A stretch of DNA of 22,998 nucleotides from Hyphomicrobiales bacterium (GCA_947374125.1 CANCAR010000018.1:1-22998), one strand, 5' to 3'; numbered from the stretch's first letter, positions 15,255 to 22,208 are shown. Notes: generated from the letters alone by a model not told the origin. Program-made: numbers and translations.

Positions 15255-15572
15255 ATGACGCAGAGAACGGTCACGCGTGCCGAATTGAGCGAGGCGGTCT
15301 ATCAACGGATCGGACTATCACGTAGTGAGTCATCGGCACTCGTGGAATTGGTGCTCGACGAAATTTCGTCGTCGCTTGCGGTTGGTAACAGTGTGAAATT
15401 GTCGTCCTTTGGCTCTTTTCTCGTTCGGGAAAAGGGGCAACGGGTGGGTCGGAACCCAAAGACGGGTGTTGAGGTTCCGATTGAGCCACGACGTGTGATG
15501 GTCTTTAAGCCGTCCAACATCATGAAAGCCCGGGTCAATGGCATTGATGCTTCGGATGCGTCGGACGATTGA
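15255..15572 (+). CDS. ihfA: Integration host factor subunit alpha
   Basis: This is a DNA-bending HU/IHF-family protein of 105 aa. TVTRAELSEAVYQRIGLSRSES is the alpha-subunit N-terminal helix pair, KLSSFGSFLVREKGQRVGRNPKTG is the DNA-binding arm region, and VFKPSNIMKARVNG is the C-terminal part. With IhfB it bends DNA at promoters and recombination sites. GGCGGGGGGA lies about 8 bases before the ATG. The 119-bp spacer after fabH suggests its own promoter, although none is obvious. The fabH-ihfA-merR order is conserved in Hyphomicrobiales. Confidence 0.96.
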   Translation: MTQRTVTRAELSEAVYQRIGLSRSESSALVELVLDEISSSLAVGNSVKLSSFGSFLVREKGQRVGRNPKTGVEVPIEPRRVMVFKPSNIMKARVNGIDASDASDD

Positions 15573-15592
15573 GTGATTAAAGGTGGAACGGA

Positions 15593-16276
15593 TTGGACAA
15601 GAGCCCTGACGCTTACCGAACGATCAGTGAGGTCGCGGACGATCTCGGCCTGCCTCAACATGTCTTGCGGTTCTGGGAAACCCGTTTTTCTCAAATAAAG
15701 CCGCTAAAGCGGGGTGGTGGCCGCCGCTATTATCGACCTGACGATATTGAACTCGTCAAGGGCATCAAACATCTCTTGTATGGTACCGGTTATACGATCA
15801 AGGGAGTACAACGTATCCTGAAAGATCAGGGTGTGAAGCACGTCCAAACGATTGGTCGTACCGGAAACGTACCGGAGCCTGCGCCGGTTCCGGCAAAGCC
15901 ACCAACTGGGCCGGAAGAAGAGCGGATTCTAGCCTCACCGCTCCAGCCGAGGATTGAACCAGAGGTCGTGCCATCACGACCTGTTGCACCCGGTTCCGCC
16001 GAGGATCTCGCAGCGCTCATCGCGCCGGGCTTACGACCAACTGCTCGAAGCCAGAAGCGCAAGACTCCGCAACTCGGCCTATTTGGCGAAGATGAGAGCG
16101 AGGGGGGGGCGCTTTCGCCCCAAGCTATGGCGCGTATGTTGCCCTCGGCGTGGCAGGGGACCAGCGTTTCGGGGAATGCGTCGGCAAAGCTCGAGGCTGC
16201 GGTTCTCGAACTTGAGGAGTGCAGCCGATTGATCGGTACTGTCCGTCTCGTAATGAGCGGTGGCGATTTAGGTTAG
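15593..16276 (+). CDS. MerR-family transcriptional regulator
   Basis: This 227-aa protein has an N-terminal MerR winged helix (residues about 7-80): YRTISEVADDLGLPQHVLRFWETRFSQIKP, then the RRYYRPDDIELV wing and ILKDQG. The middle is Pro-rich and probably disordered (about 85-145), followed by a short conserved-looking tail (AKLEAAVLELEECSRLI). It lacks the metal-binding cysteines of MerR or CueR types, so the inducer is unknown. The start is TTG 15593, 20 bases after ihfA, with GGTGGAACGGA just upstream. Related proteins next to ihfA are common in alphaproteobacteria; their targets are unknown to me. Confidence 0.92.
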   Translation: MDKSPDAYRTISEVADDLGLPQHVLRFWETRFSQIKPLKRGGGRRYYRPDDIELVKGIKHLLYGTGYTIKGVQRILKDQGVKHVQTIGRTGNVPEPAPVPAKPPTGPEEERILASPLQPRIEPEVVPSRPVAPGSAEDLAALIAPGLRPTARSQKRKTPQLGLFGEDESEGGALSPQAMARMLPSAWQGTSVSGNASAKLEAAVLELEECSRLIGTVRLVMSGGDLG

Positions 16277-16296
16277 ATTATTAATTTTTTTGCCGT

Positions 16297-16647
16297 ATGC
16301 GAAATTATATGCGGATTCTAAGCCTAATTCTCTTTCTTATCCTTACCACCATTCCGGCCATCGCCACGGCGCAGGTAGAAGCGCGGTATGATTTTTGCGG
16401 CAATGGTGATCAACGGCGCCGGATCCAGATCGATATCCTCGCCTTTACAAGCGACGAATGGAACGTGCTGTTAAGCGTCAATGGCCGCAATGAGCTGGCC
16501 AAGCGCTCCGAGTTTGTCTATGCGGGCAGCATGCCGCGCGCGGGCTTTTTGTTTGCCGTTTTACCTGCTGCCAAAACGCCTCCGATTTTTCTGTTTGCTG
16601 ACGGGCATGCCGAATGGGCGGGTCGATACTATTTTAAGTGTAAATAG
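16297..16647 (+). CDS. Small secreted/periplasmic protein of unknown function
   Basis: This 116-aa protein has a clear Sec signal peptide: positive start MRNYMR, hydrophobic core to about residue 20, and likely cleavage after ATA at residue 25. The mature part is about 91 aa with two cysteines, C34 (DFCGNG) and C115 two residues from the end. They could form a disulfide closing the domain. The segments DILAFTSDEWNVLLSVNG and GFLFAVLPAAKTPPIFLFADGHAEW look beta-rich. It lies 20 bases after merR and may be co-transcribed or use a promoter in the AT-rich spacer. I recognise no family. Confidence 0.68.
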   Translation: MRNYMRILSLILFLILTTIPAIATAQVEARYDFCGNGDQRRRIQIDILAFTSDEWNVLLSVNGRNELAKRSEFVYAGSMPRAGFLFAVLPAAKTPPIFLFADGHAEWAGRYYFKCK

Positions 16648-16790
16648 CCGATATTTTACTAATCTGTAGGGTAATTACAAAATGCTCGATGCTTACCAAG
16701 TAACGCTCACTTGGCGCAGATGGGGGCTCATGGCAATCCCATGACGTTGACGCCGTTAGCATAAAATTTCTTTATTTTCAAAGGCTTAAA

Positions 16791-16868
16791 TGGTCGGAGT
16801 GATAGGATTCGAACCTACGACCCCTAGTCCCCCAGACTAGTGCGCTAACCGGGCTGCGCTACACTCCG
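16791..16868 (-). tRNA. tRNA-Pro (anticodon GGG)
   Basis: On the minus strand the acceptor stem CGGAGTG pairs with CACTCCG, the first pair being C1-G72 as in bacterial tRNA-Pro. The anticodon stem CTAGT pairs with ACTAG around the loop CTGGGGG, giving anticodon GGG. The T loop is GTTCGAATCC, the discriminator is A and CCA is encoded. The length is 78 nt. A promoter lies at 16879-16907. Confidence 0.97.
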
Positions 16869-16878
16869 ACTGCGCTGG

Positions 16879-16907
16879 TTTATAGAGGGCTGACTTTATC
16901 GGCGCAA
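16879..16907 (-). promoter_or_regulatory. Candidate promoter of tRNA-Pro
   Basis: On the minus strand there is a -10 TATAAA (16879-16884; 5 of 6) 17 bp after TTGCGC (16902-16907; only TTG conserved). The predicted start would be about 5 nt before the mature tRNA end, so processing would be minimal. Confidence 0.5.
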
Positions 16908-16922
16908 GCGGTGTTGGGTTTA

Positions 16923-17141
16923 TTATTCCGCGTCTTCCGGGTCGGGCCGCTCCATCCAGCGGATCAACGGCATCAGCGGCAAGATCCAGCTCAGACCGGC
17001 GGCGGCGTAATAAAGGTTCTGCCAGATTTTGTCGGCTTCCTGCAGGCGACCTTGGGCGATCATCATAGCGACGAGGCTGTAGACGCAAACGAACACCAAC
17101 ATGAAAAGGGCCCCAACGAGTTTTCGTGTTCTGCGGCGCAT
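16923..17141 (-). CDS. DUF2842 small membrane protein
   Basis: This 72-aa protein starts MRRRTRKLVGALFMLVFV and has two hydrophobic segments, about residues 8-30 and 43-62. It ends PLIRWMERPDPEDAE. This layout (basic start, two helices, LPLMPLIRWM) is that of DUF2842, a small inner-membrane family of alphaproteobacteria with no known function. AGGA lies about 11 bases before the ATG. It is divergent from ctaA, with 106 bp between. That neighbourhood hints at a link to cytochrome oxidase or heme A assembly, but this is only inference. Confidence 0.87.
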   Translation of the reverse strand: MRRRTRKLVGALFMLVFVCVYSLVAMMIAQGRLQEADKIWQNLYYAAAGLSWILPLMPLIRWMERPDPEDAE

Positions 17142-17247
17142 GGTCTAGGATTCCTGTTGCGGTGCGGCATCGCGGTAATTGCGGTGCGCGGCGGACGGGA
17201 CTATGAGAGCGTTGAGCCTCTGATTCAAGCCCGGAAAGGCGTTTTCC

Positions 17248-18318
17248 ATGCGTTCCGACGCCGCATCTGCTTCTGATGGATTAATGATGAGCCCTGCCAC
17301 ATCCGGTCAAGGTCTGCTACGCGCTTGGCTCTTTGCCATGGCGGGGCTGGTTTTCGCGATGGTGATTGTCGGCGGGGCAACGCGTCTGACCGGCTCGGGC
17401 CTATCGATTACTGAATGGAACCCGATTATGGGTGCTATCCCCCCTTTCACGGATCAGGCGTGGGTGGAGGCGTTCGAGAAGTACAAGGCCATTCCGCAAT
17501 ACAAGCTCTTGAATGAGGGCATGGCGCTCGGCGAGTTTAAGTTTATTTTCTGGTGGGAGTGGTCGCACCGGCAATTGGGTCGCGCAATGGGCCTGGTTTT
17601 TGCGCTGGGTTTTCTTGGCTTTGTTGCGAGTGGCGCTTTGAGGGGGCGGTTGGCGCTCAAAGTATTGGGGATTGGCCTATTGGGCGGCCTCCAAGGCGCC
17701 ATTGGTTGGCTCATGGTTCGCTCGGGCCTGAACGAAGGCATGACGGCGGTGGCCCCCATCAAGTTGATGTTTCATCTGACGACGGCGTCGTTGATTTATA
17801 CTCTTTTATTGATGGTTGCGACATCGCTCGGTCGCCCTCGGGGCGAGGTCGCTCCATCGTTCGTCAAGCATGCGGCTACGTTCGTCTTGGTCCTCACGCT
17901 TCTTCAAATCGCACTTGGTGCTTTGGTGGCGGGCTCTAAGGCTGGTTTGACCTGGAACACCTGGCCCTTGATCGACGGACAATTTATTCCAGGCGCTGAT
18001 CTGTTGTTCTCGGTTCAGCCATGGATTGAAAACTTCGTCGATAATACGGCGTTGGTTCAGTTCAATCACCGCATGTCGGCCTATCTTTTGCTGGTGGTAT
18101 CGATCTGGCATGGCTGGCAGGTGGCGCGCGCGATGCCCGGCACACGCGCTCGCAAGCGCGCGGTTTCCAACGCTTGGTTGGTTGGTATGCAGGCTATCAT
18201 TGGTATTGCTACCTTGCTTTGGGCGGTACCGCTGTGGCTGGGCCTGTTGCATCAGGCTTTTGCGTTTGTGGTCCTTGGCATGGTCGCGGTGCACAAAGCG
18301 GCATTGGGAAGGGGTTAG
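17248..18318 (+). CDS. ctaA: Heme A synthase (COX15/CtaA family)
   Basis: This inner-membrane enzyme of 356 aa oxidises heme O to heme A for aa3-type cytochrome oxidase. It has eight hydrophobic segments in two four-helix halves. The four conserved histidines are visible: H107 (WEWSHRQLGR), H176 (KLMFHLTTA), H274 (VQFNHRMSAY) and H335 (LLHQAFAF). The N-terminal VGGATRLTGSGLSITEWNPI block is characteristic, and the long loop after it is of the alphaproteobacterial and mitochondrial type. GGAAAGG lies 10 bases before ATG 17248. A second possible start, ATG 17287, would remove only a short polar leader. Two TTGCGGTGCG direct repeats (17157-17166, 17179-17188) lie upstream. Confidence 0.96.
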   Translation: MRSDAASASDGLMMSPATSGQGLLRAWLFAMAGLVFAMVIVGGATRLTGSGLSITEWNPIMGAIPPFTDQAWVEAFEKYKAIPQYKLLNEGMALGEFKFIFWWEWSHRQLGRAMGLVFALGFLGFVASGALRGRLALKVLGIGLLGGLQGAIGWLMVRSGLNEGMTAVAPIKLMFHLTTASLIYTLLLMVATSLGRPRGEVAPSFVKHAATFVLVLTLLQIALGALVAGSKAGLTWNTWPLIDGQFIPGADLLFSVQPWIENFVDNTALVQFNHRMSAYLLLVVSIWHGWQVARAMPGTRARKRAVSNAWLVGMQAIIGIATLLWAVPLWLGLLHQAFAFVVLGMVAVHKAALGRG

Positions 18319-18326
18319 GACAAACC

Positions 18327-18452
18327 TTACCGCTTGATATCCAGATCATAAATCTCTGAAAGCCGTTTTGCGCGATAGCCAAGCGCCAATAACGATAGTG
18401 GTAAAACAATGTTTGCGAAGGCGAAAGCCCAAGTAAATGAATCAAAGTTCAT
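18327..18452 (-). CDS. 41-aa single-pass membrane protein
   Basis: This short gene has strong initiation signals: AAGGA lies exactly 8 bases before ATG 18452. The product begins MNFDSFTWAFAFANIVLPLS. It has one transmembrane segment (about residues 6-26) followed by a charged tail, YRAKRLSEIYDLDIKR. The positive residues after the helix predict a cytoplasmic C-terminus. It lies 21 bases downstream of another small membrane-protein gene on the same strand and ends 8 bases from the convergent ctaA stop. Size and shape resemble accessory subunits of membrane complexes (CydX- or CcmD-like in style), but there is no recognisable family match. Confidence 0.65.
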   Translation of the reverse strand: MNFDSFTWAFAFANIVLPLSLLALGYRAKRLSEIYDLDIKR

Positions 18453-18473
18453 GCAATTATTCCTTTCAAACGG

Positions 18474-18653
18474 CTATGCGCCAAAAGGTGCAGACCAACC
18501 GCTACCGAAAGCCAAACTTAAGTGTTTTGTCGATTCATCAACATAGATTGTCGATGCAAGCGTCCCGAAAACGCCAACGGCAAGGCTCGCTGTCGATGCC
18601 CTGTCAATTGCCGACGCGGTTAATTTTATCCGTTCATTATGTATTGCGCTCAT
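18474..18653 (-). CDS. 59-aa small membrane-associated protein
   Basis: The product begins MSAIHNERIKLTASAIDRAS, an amphipathic N-terminus. A small-residue hydrophobic stretch follows (about 19-38, ASLAVGVFGTLASTIYV) and then a polar tail ending GWSAPFGA. The start is ATG 18653, with GAGGG 9-13 bases upstream. It is followed after 21 bases by the 41-aa membrane-protein gene, which has its own ribosome site, so the two look like a small operon downstream of the universal stress gene. A 17-codon ORF (18690-18637) with a good ribosome site overlaps its start and could couple translation. I cannot assign a function. Confidence 0.6.
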   Translation of the reverse strand: MSAIHNERIKLTASAIDRASTASLAVGVFGTLASTIYVDESTKHLSLAFGSGWSAPFGA

Positions 18654-18701
18654 CGCTTCCAGCCCTCGGACGATAAAGCGATGATGCCATAAGTTTACCT
18701 C

Positions 18702-18719
18702 TCGTCAATTTTTTGACGA
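18702..18719. repeat. Perfect palindromic hairpin TCGTCAA-TTTT-TTGACGA
   Basis: There are 7-bp arms (18702-18708, 18713-18719) around a TTTT loop, 6 bases after the universal stress protein stop and about 50 bases upstream of the 59-aa ORF. It may act as an RNA hairpin between the genes or as a protein-binding site. It lacks a downstream T-run, so it is not a convincing terminator. Confidence 0.5.
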
Positions 18720-18725
18720 AGCGCC

Positions 18726-19163
18726 TCACCGATAAACCAACACCGGTATCCCCGAGTGCGCCAGCACTTTTTGCGTTTCCGAACCGATGAGGATTGCGCT
18801 GACTCCGCCGCGGCCATGCGAGGCCATGGCGATTAGATCGCATTTGTTTTTCTTCGCGGTCTGGATAATCGCTTCATAGGGGTGGTCATGCTCCGCGTCG
18901 ATAGCGTGGCAGGTAACACCGCGTGCTTTGGCAAGCGTCTCGACCTTGTCGAGAATAGCTTTCGCCTCGGCTTTGGCCTGCTTTTTGTAAATTTCCGGCG
19001 TGTCGGTCACCATTTCCGTTTCAAGGCTGAACAGGTGAAACGGTTCATGTACAGTGAGCGCGGTGACGTCTGCCCCAATGGCTTTCGCAAAATCTAGGCC
19101 TTGTTTAACGGCCGTCGTGGCCAAAGCCGAGCCATCGGTTGGGATCAGAATATGCTTATACAT
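18726..19163 (-). CDS. Universal stress protein, UspA family
   Basis: This 145-aa single-domain Usp starts MYKHILIPTDGS, with D10 in the nucleotide pocket. It ends with the ATP-binding loop A-S-H-G-x9-G-S (MASHGRGGVSAILIGSETQ) and the usual SGIPVLVYR strand. The first glycine of the G-2x-G-9x-G(S/T) motif is alanine. Usp proteins bind ATP or AMP and help survival in growth arrest, and in many alphaproteobacteria they are induced by low oxygen. GAGG lies 5 bases before the ATG. A TTGA-N6-TCAA palindrome 63-76 bp upstream of the ATG fits FNR/FixK control. Confidence 0.95.
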   Translation of the reverse strand: MYKHILIPTDGSALATTAVKQGLDFAKAIGADVTALTVHEPFHLFSLETEMVTDTPEIYKKQAKAEAKAILDKVETLAKARGVTCHAIDAEHDHPYEAIIQTAKKNKCDLIAMASHGRGGVSAILIGSETQKVLAHSGIPVLVYR

Positions 19164-19225
19164 GGTGCCTCACCCTTCTGCCGGTTCAGTTGAAGGGAGT
19201 GTGGCAGATGGGCGAGGCTTGCGCT

Positions 19226-19239
19226 TTGAGGTGGGTCAA
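19226..19239 (-). promoter_or_regulatory. FNR/FixK-like box upstream of usp
   Basis: The plus strand reads TTGAGGTGGGTCAA, i.e. TTGA-N6-TCAA, which has the half-sites and spacing of the FNR/FixK family (TTGAT-N4-ATCAA). The centre lies about 69 bp before the usp start. Activation from -41.5 would place the transcript start near 19191 with a CACACT -10. The outer half-site bases fit; the inner T/A pair of the strict consensus is absent. Confidence 0.42.
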
Positions 19240-19248
19240 GGGTGGGAG

Positions 19249-19297
19249 TAGGGTGTAGGGAAGTAGGGCTTAGCCCAAATCGACGCCCTACACCCTA
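19249..19297. repeat. Inverted repeat of heptad units after metY
   Basis: TAGGGTGTAGGG (19249-19260) is perfectly complementary to CCCTACACCCTA (19286-19297). Inside lies a second hairpin, GGGC-TTA-GCCC (19266-19276). The right arm continues as tandem heptads CCCTACA, CCCTAAA, CCCTACG. It begins about 18 bases beyond the metY stop, between metY and usp. It may be a dispersed intergenic repeat and may also attenuate metY transcripts. Confidence 0.65.
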
Positions 19298-19315
19298 AAC
19301 CCTACGCCCTTAATT

Positions 19316-20602
19316 TCACTTCGCTGCCAGAGCCTGATCGAGATCAGCAATGATATCGGCGACATCTTCAATACCTACCGAGATGCGAACCACGTCTGGA
19401 CCAGCGCCCGCAACTGTCTTGTCCGCGTCGCTAAGTTGGCGGTGGGTGGTTGACGCCGGGTGGATCACCAGCGAGCGCGTATCGCCGACATTGGCAAGGT
19501 GCGAGAACAGCTTCAAATGAGCGACAAGCTTGATGCCCGCCTCATAACCGCCCTTCACGCCAAAGGTGAACACCGCTCCTGAGCCTTTGGGGGAATAGCG
19601 CTTGGCCAGCGCGTGATATTTATCGCCCTCAAGGCCGGGATAGGACACCCATGCCACGCCTGGATGCTTAGCCAGATGCTTGGCCACCGCCAGCGCGTTA
19701 TCGCAATGACGCTGCATACGGAGCGGCAATGTTTCGATACCCGTCAATAACAGGAACGCATTAAAGGGGGAAAGCGCCGGTCCGAGATCGCGCAGCCCCA
19801 AGACACGGCAGGCAATGGCGAAGGCGAAGTTCCCGAAGGTTTCGCCAATTACCATACCGTTATATTCGGGCCGTGGCGTCGAAAGCAGCGGGTATTTTCC
19901 CGACGAGACGTAATCGAAATTTCCACCATCGACGATAACGCCACCAATTGAATTGCCATGGCCGCCTAAGAACTTCGTGACCGAATGGACGACAATGTTC
20001 GCGCCATGTTCAAACGGCTTGATGAGGTAAGGAGTTGCCAGCGTGTTATCGACAATCAACGGTACGCCTGCCTTTTTGGCAATCGCTGCAATGGCCGCAA
20101 TATCGGTCACGACTCCGCCGGGATTAGCAATCGACTCGATAAAGATGGCCTTTGTCTTTGGCGTGATGGCTGCCTCAAAGGTAGAGAGATCATCCGGATC
20201 GGCCCATTTAACGCGCCAATCGAAGCTTTTATAGGAGTGGTTGAACTGGTTGATCGAGCCGCCATAGAGCTTTTTTGAGGCAATAAACTCGTCGCCGGGC
20301 TGCATCAGCGTATGGAATACAAGAAATTCAGCGGCATGGCCTGAAGCAACCGCAAGAGCTGCCGTGCCGCCTTCGAGTGCTGCGATCCGTCCCTCAAGCG
20401 CCGCGTTGGTCGGGTTGGTGATGCGGGTGTAGATATTACCAAACGCTTGGAGGCCAAAAAGCGAGGCGGCATGATCGACATCATCGAACACAAAGGACGC
20501 TGTCTGGTAAATAGGCGTAACGCGCGCGCCGGTTGCTGCATCGGGTGCCGCACCTGCATGAACGGCGAGGGTGGAAAATCCAGGGGTATGTTCAGTGGTC
20601 AT
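19316..20602 (-). CDS. metY: O-acetylhomoserine sulfhydrylase / aminocarboxypropyltransferase
   Basis: This PLP enzyme of the Cys/Met-metabolism family makes homocysteine (or methionine) from O-acetylhomoserine and sulfide (or methanethiol). The length, 428 aa, and the N-terminus GFSTLAVHAGAAPDAATGAR are typical of MetY rather than the shorter MetZ or MetB. YTRITNPT, the EFIASKKLYGGS insert, and the PLP lysine K210 in HSVTKFLGGHG are present. The C-terminal SLVIHPASTTHRQL is diagnostic. AAAGGA lies 8 bases before ATG 20602. A good promoter lies upstream. It heads a same-strand row with usp and the two small ORFs, but the hairpin after it may separate transcripts. Confidence 0.96.
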   Translation of the reverse strand: MTTEHTPGFSTLAVHAGAAPDAATGARVTPIYQTASFVFDDVDHAASLFGLQAFGNIYTRITNPTNAALEGRIAALEGGTAALAVASGHAAEFLVFHTLMQPGDEFIASKKLYGGSINQFNHSYKSFDWRVKWADPDDLSTFEAAITPKTKAIFIESIANPGGVVTDIAAIAAIAKKAGVPLIVDNTLATPYLIKPFEHGANIVVHSVTKFLGGHGNSIGGVIVDGGNFDYVSSGKYPLLSTPRPEYNGMVIGETFGNFAFAIACRVLGLRDLGPALSPFNAFLLLTGIETLPLRMQRHCDNALAVAKHLAKHPGVAWVSYPGLEGDKYHALAKRYSPKGSGAVFTFGVKGGYEAGIKLVAHLKLFSHLANVGDTRSLVIHPASTTHRQLSDADKTVAGAGPDVVRISVGIEDVADIIADLDQALAAK

Positions 20603-20652
20603 CGCAGTGTCCTTTCTGACGGTCGAAATAGGTTTAATCAGCCCATGCGTTC

Positions 20653-20681
20653 TTTTTAGCGAACGATTTCTAAGCCGTCAA
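20653..20681 (-). promoter_or_regulatory. Promoter of metY
   Basis: On the minus strand, -35 TTGACG (20676-20681; 5 of 6) is followed by a 17-bp spacer and -10 TAAAAA (20653-20658; 4 of 6). The start would be near 20646, giving a leader of about 44 nt. No methionine riboswitch is recognisable in the leader. Confidence 0.55.
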
Positions 20682-20767
20682 CCGGTCGGACACAAACTTG
20701 TCAAAGTGTTGAGCGCACAAATGAGACGCAACGTCAAAACGTTTGAAAAGAAGTGGGGTTATCGATC

Positions 20768-21661
20768 ATGAAGAATACTATATCAGACCAGCAGCAGCTT
20801 ATCTCCCGCGACATCATCACGCTTTATGACCGTTTCACACATGGCGGGATGGATCGGCGCGCGTTTATGGCCAGCTTGGCATCGCTCGCGGGCTCTTCTG
20901 CCGCTGCTTTGGCGCTGCTGCCGCTGTTACAGAACGATTACGCAATGGCCGAAACCATCAAAGCCGATGACCCTCGTCTTGATACGCATGAGGATGTTTT
21001 GGTTGGGCCGGGCGAGAGTGGACTTTCCGGCTATCTAGCGCGCCCAAAGGGTGCTGATAAGCTTCCCGCCGTTCTCGTGATCCATGAAAACCGGGGGCTC
21101 AACCCCCACATCAAGGATATCACGCGTCGCGTGGCATTAGAGGGTTATCTTGCCTACGGCTTGGATGTTCTCTCCCCTGATGGTGGTACGCCAGCGGACG
21201 AGGATAAAGCACGCGATATGTTTGCGAAGCTGACCGGTGAAGTGGCAGAGGCGCGGGCGGCGTCTGCGGTGCATTTTTTAAACACGCATCCCCAATCCAC
21301 CGGTAAAGTGGGGGCTATCGGGTTTTGCTGGGGTGGCGGCATTGTCAACCGCTTGGCTGCAGGCGAGCCGACTCTGAAGGCGGGTATCGCCTATTATGGT
21401 CCACAACCACCGGCTGAGCGCGTGGCCGGGATTAAAGCCGCGCTGCTTTTGCATTATGCCGGGCTGGACCAGCGCATTGATGCCGGTATTCCGGCCTTCA
21501 AAGCAGCGCTTGATGCCGCCAAAATCCGCTACGAAATGTTCACCTATGAGGGTGTCGACCATGCGTTTAACAATGACACCAATCCGGCCCGCTATAATAA
21601 GGATGCCGCCGAGAGCGCCTGGTCGCGGAGCTTGGCGTTTTTGAAGCGGGAATTGGCGTGA
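20768..21661 (+). CDS. Dienelactone hydrolase family protein, Tat-type export signal
   Basis: This 297-aa alpha/beta hydrolase has the DLH nucleophile elbow GFCWGGG with C187. The likely acid is D234 (AGLDQRID) and the base is H265 (EGVDHAFNND). The supporting glutamate E107 lies in VIHENRGLNPH. An N-terminal DRRAFMASLASLAG segment (29-42), followed by a hydrophobic run and AMA, looks like a twin-arginine signal, with an unusually long 28-residue leader before it. The substrate is unknown; carboxymethylenebutenolidase activity is only the family default. The start is ATG 20768 with GGGG upstream; a GTG at 20753 overlaps that ribosome site and is rejected. It is divergent from metY. Confidence 0.93.
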   Translation: MKNTISDQQQLISRDIITLYDRFTHGGMDRRAFMASLASLAGSSAAALALLPLLQNDYAMAETIKADDPRLDTHEDVLVGPGESGLSGYLARPKGADKLPAVLVIHENRGLNPHIKDITRRVALEGYLAYGLDVLSPDGGTPADEDKARDMFAKLTGEVAEARAASAVHFLNTHPQSTGKVGAIGFCWGGGIVNRLAAGEPTLKAGIAYYGPQPPAERVAGIKAALLLHYAGLDQRIDAGIPAFKAALDAAKIRYEMFTYEGVDHAFNNDTNPARYNKDAAESAWSRSLAFLKRELA

Positions 21662-21677
21662 TTCAAAAGCCGCGATT

Positions 21678-22208
21678 TCAAATCGTTCTCTTTTGCCAAC
21701 TCTTCGCACCAAGCATCGGCCGTTTTGATGATAAAAGCCCCGTATTCACCCCGTTCCACCCGATCTCGCCCGAAAATCTTCCATATTCGATTTTTGGGCA
21801 GCGGTTCATAATCACCGTTACACCCTTTGCTTCTGCCTTTGCCGCGGCCTCATCATTTCGGACGCCCAATTGCATCCAGATGACTTTGGGTAGGGGATCT
21901 AATACCAAGGCTTCATCGGTGATCGGCCCCGCGGCTTCCGAATTTCGGAAGATTTCCACCATGTCGATGGGGCCGGGGATATCGGTGAGGCTGGCATAGG
22001 CTTTGGCGCCGAAAAATTCCTGGCCCGCCAAACCGGGATTGACCGGATATAGCGTATAGCCGCGTTCGATCAAATATTTGGTAACAAAGTAGCTTGGCCG
22101 CACCGTATTGCTGGAAAATCCGACCAAGGCGATGGTTTTGACCGATTTGAGCAAGCCGTGAATGAGAGCATCCGGATAGGAATCGTGGCTCTTGGGATCA
22201 AAACTCAT
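21678..22208 (-). CDS. CoA-binding domain protein (YccU-like)
   Basis: This 176-aa protein has a Rossmann-like CoA_binding_2 domain. TIALVGFSSNTVRPSYFVTKYLIERGYTLYPVNPG (about 25-59) holds the nucleotide-binding loop, SLTDIPGPIDMVEIFRN follows, and VIWMQLGVRNDEAAAKAEAKGVTVIMNRCPKIEY carries the conserved N-R-C-P. The role is unknown; such proteins bind CoA or act in acyl-CoA metabolism. It starts with ATG 22208, overlapping the TGA of the enoyl-CoA-hydratase-like gene by 4 bases, so the two are translated together. It converges on the hydrolase gene, leaving 16 bp. Confidence 0.94.
   Translation of the reverse strand: MSFDPKSHDSYPDALIHGLLKSVKTIALVGFSSNTVRPSYFVTKYLIERGYTLYPVNPGLAGQEFFGAKAYASLTDIPGPIDMVEIFRNSEAAGPITDEALVLDPLPKVIWMQLGVRNDEAAAKAEAKGVTVIMNRCPKIEYGRFSGEIGWNGVNTGLLSSKRPMLGAKSWQKRTI

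Noticed and set aside
20603..20767. SAM-II-type riboswitch in the metY leader
   Set aside because: The leader contains GCTAAAAA and CTGATTAAACC elements reminiscent of SAM-II, but they occur in the wrong order and no pseudoknot-forming stem can be built; the GCTAAAAA lies in a simple 5-bp hairpin overlapping the -10.
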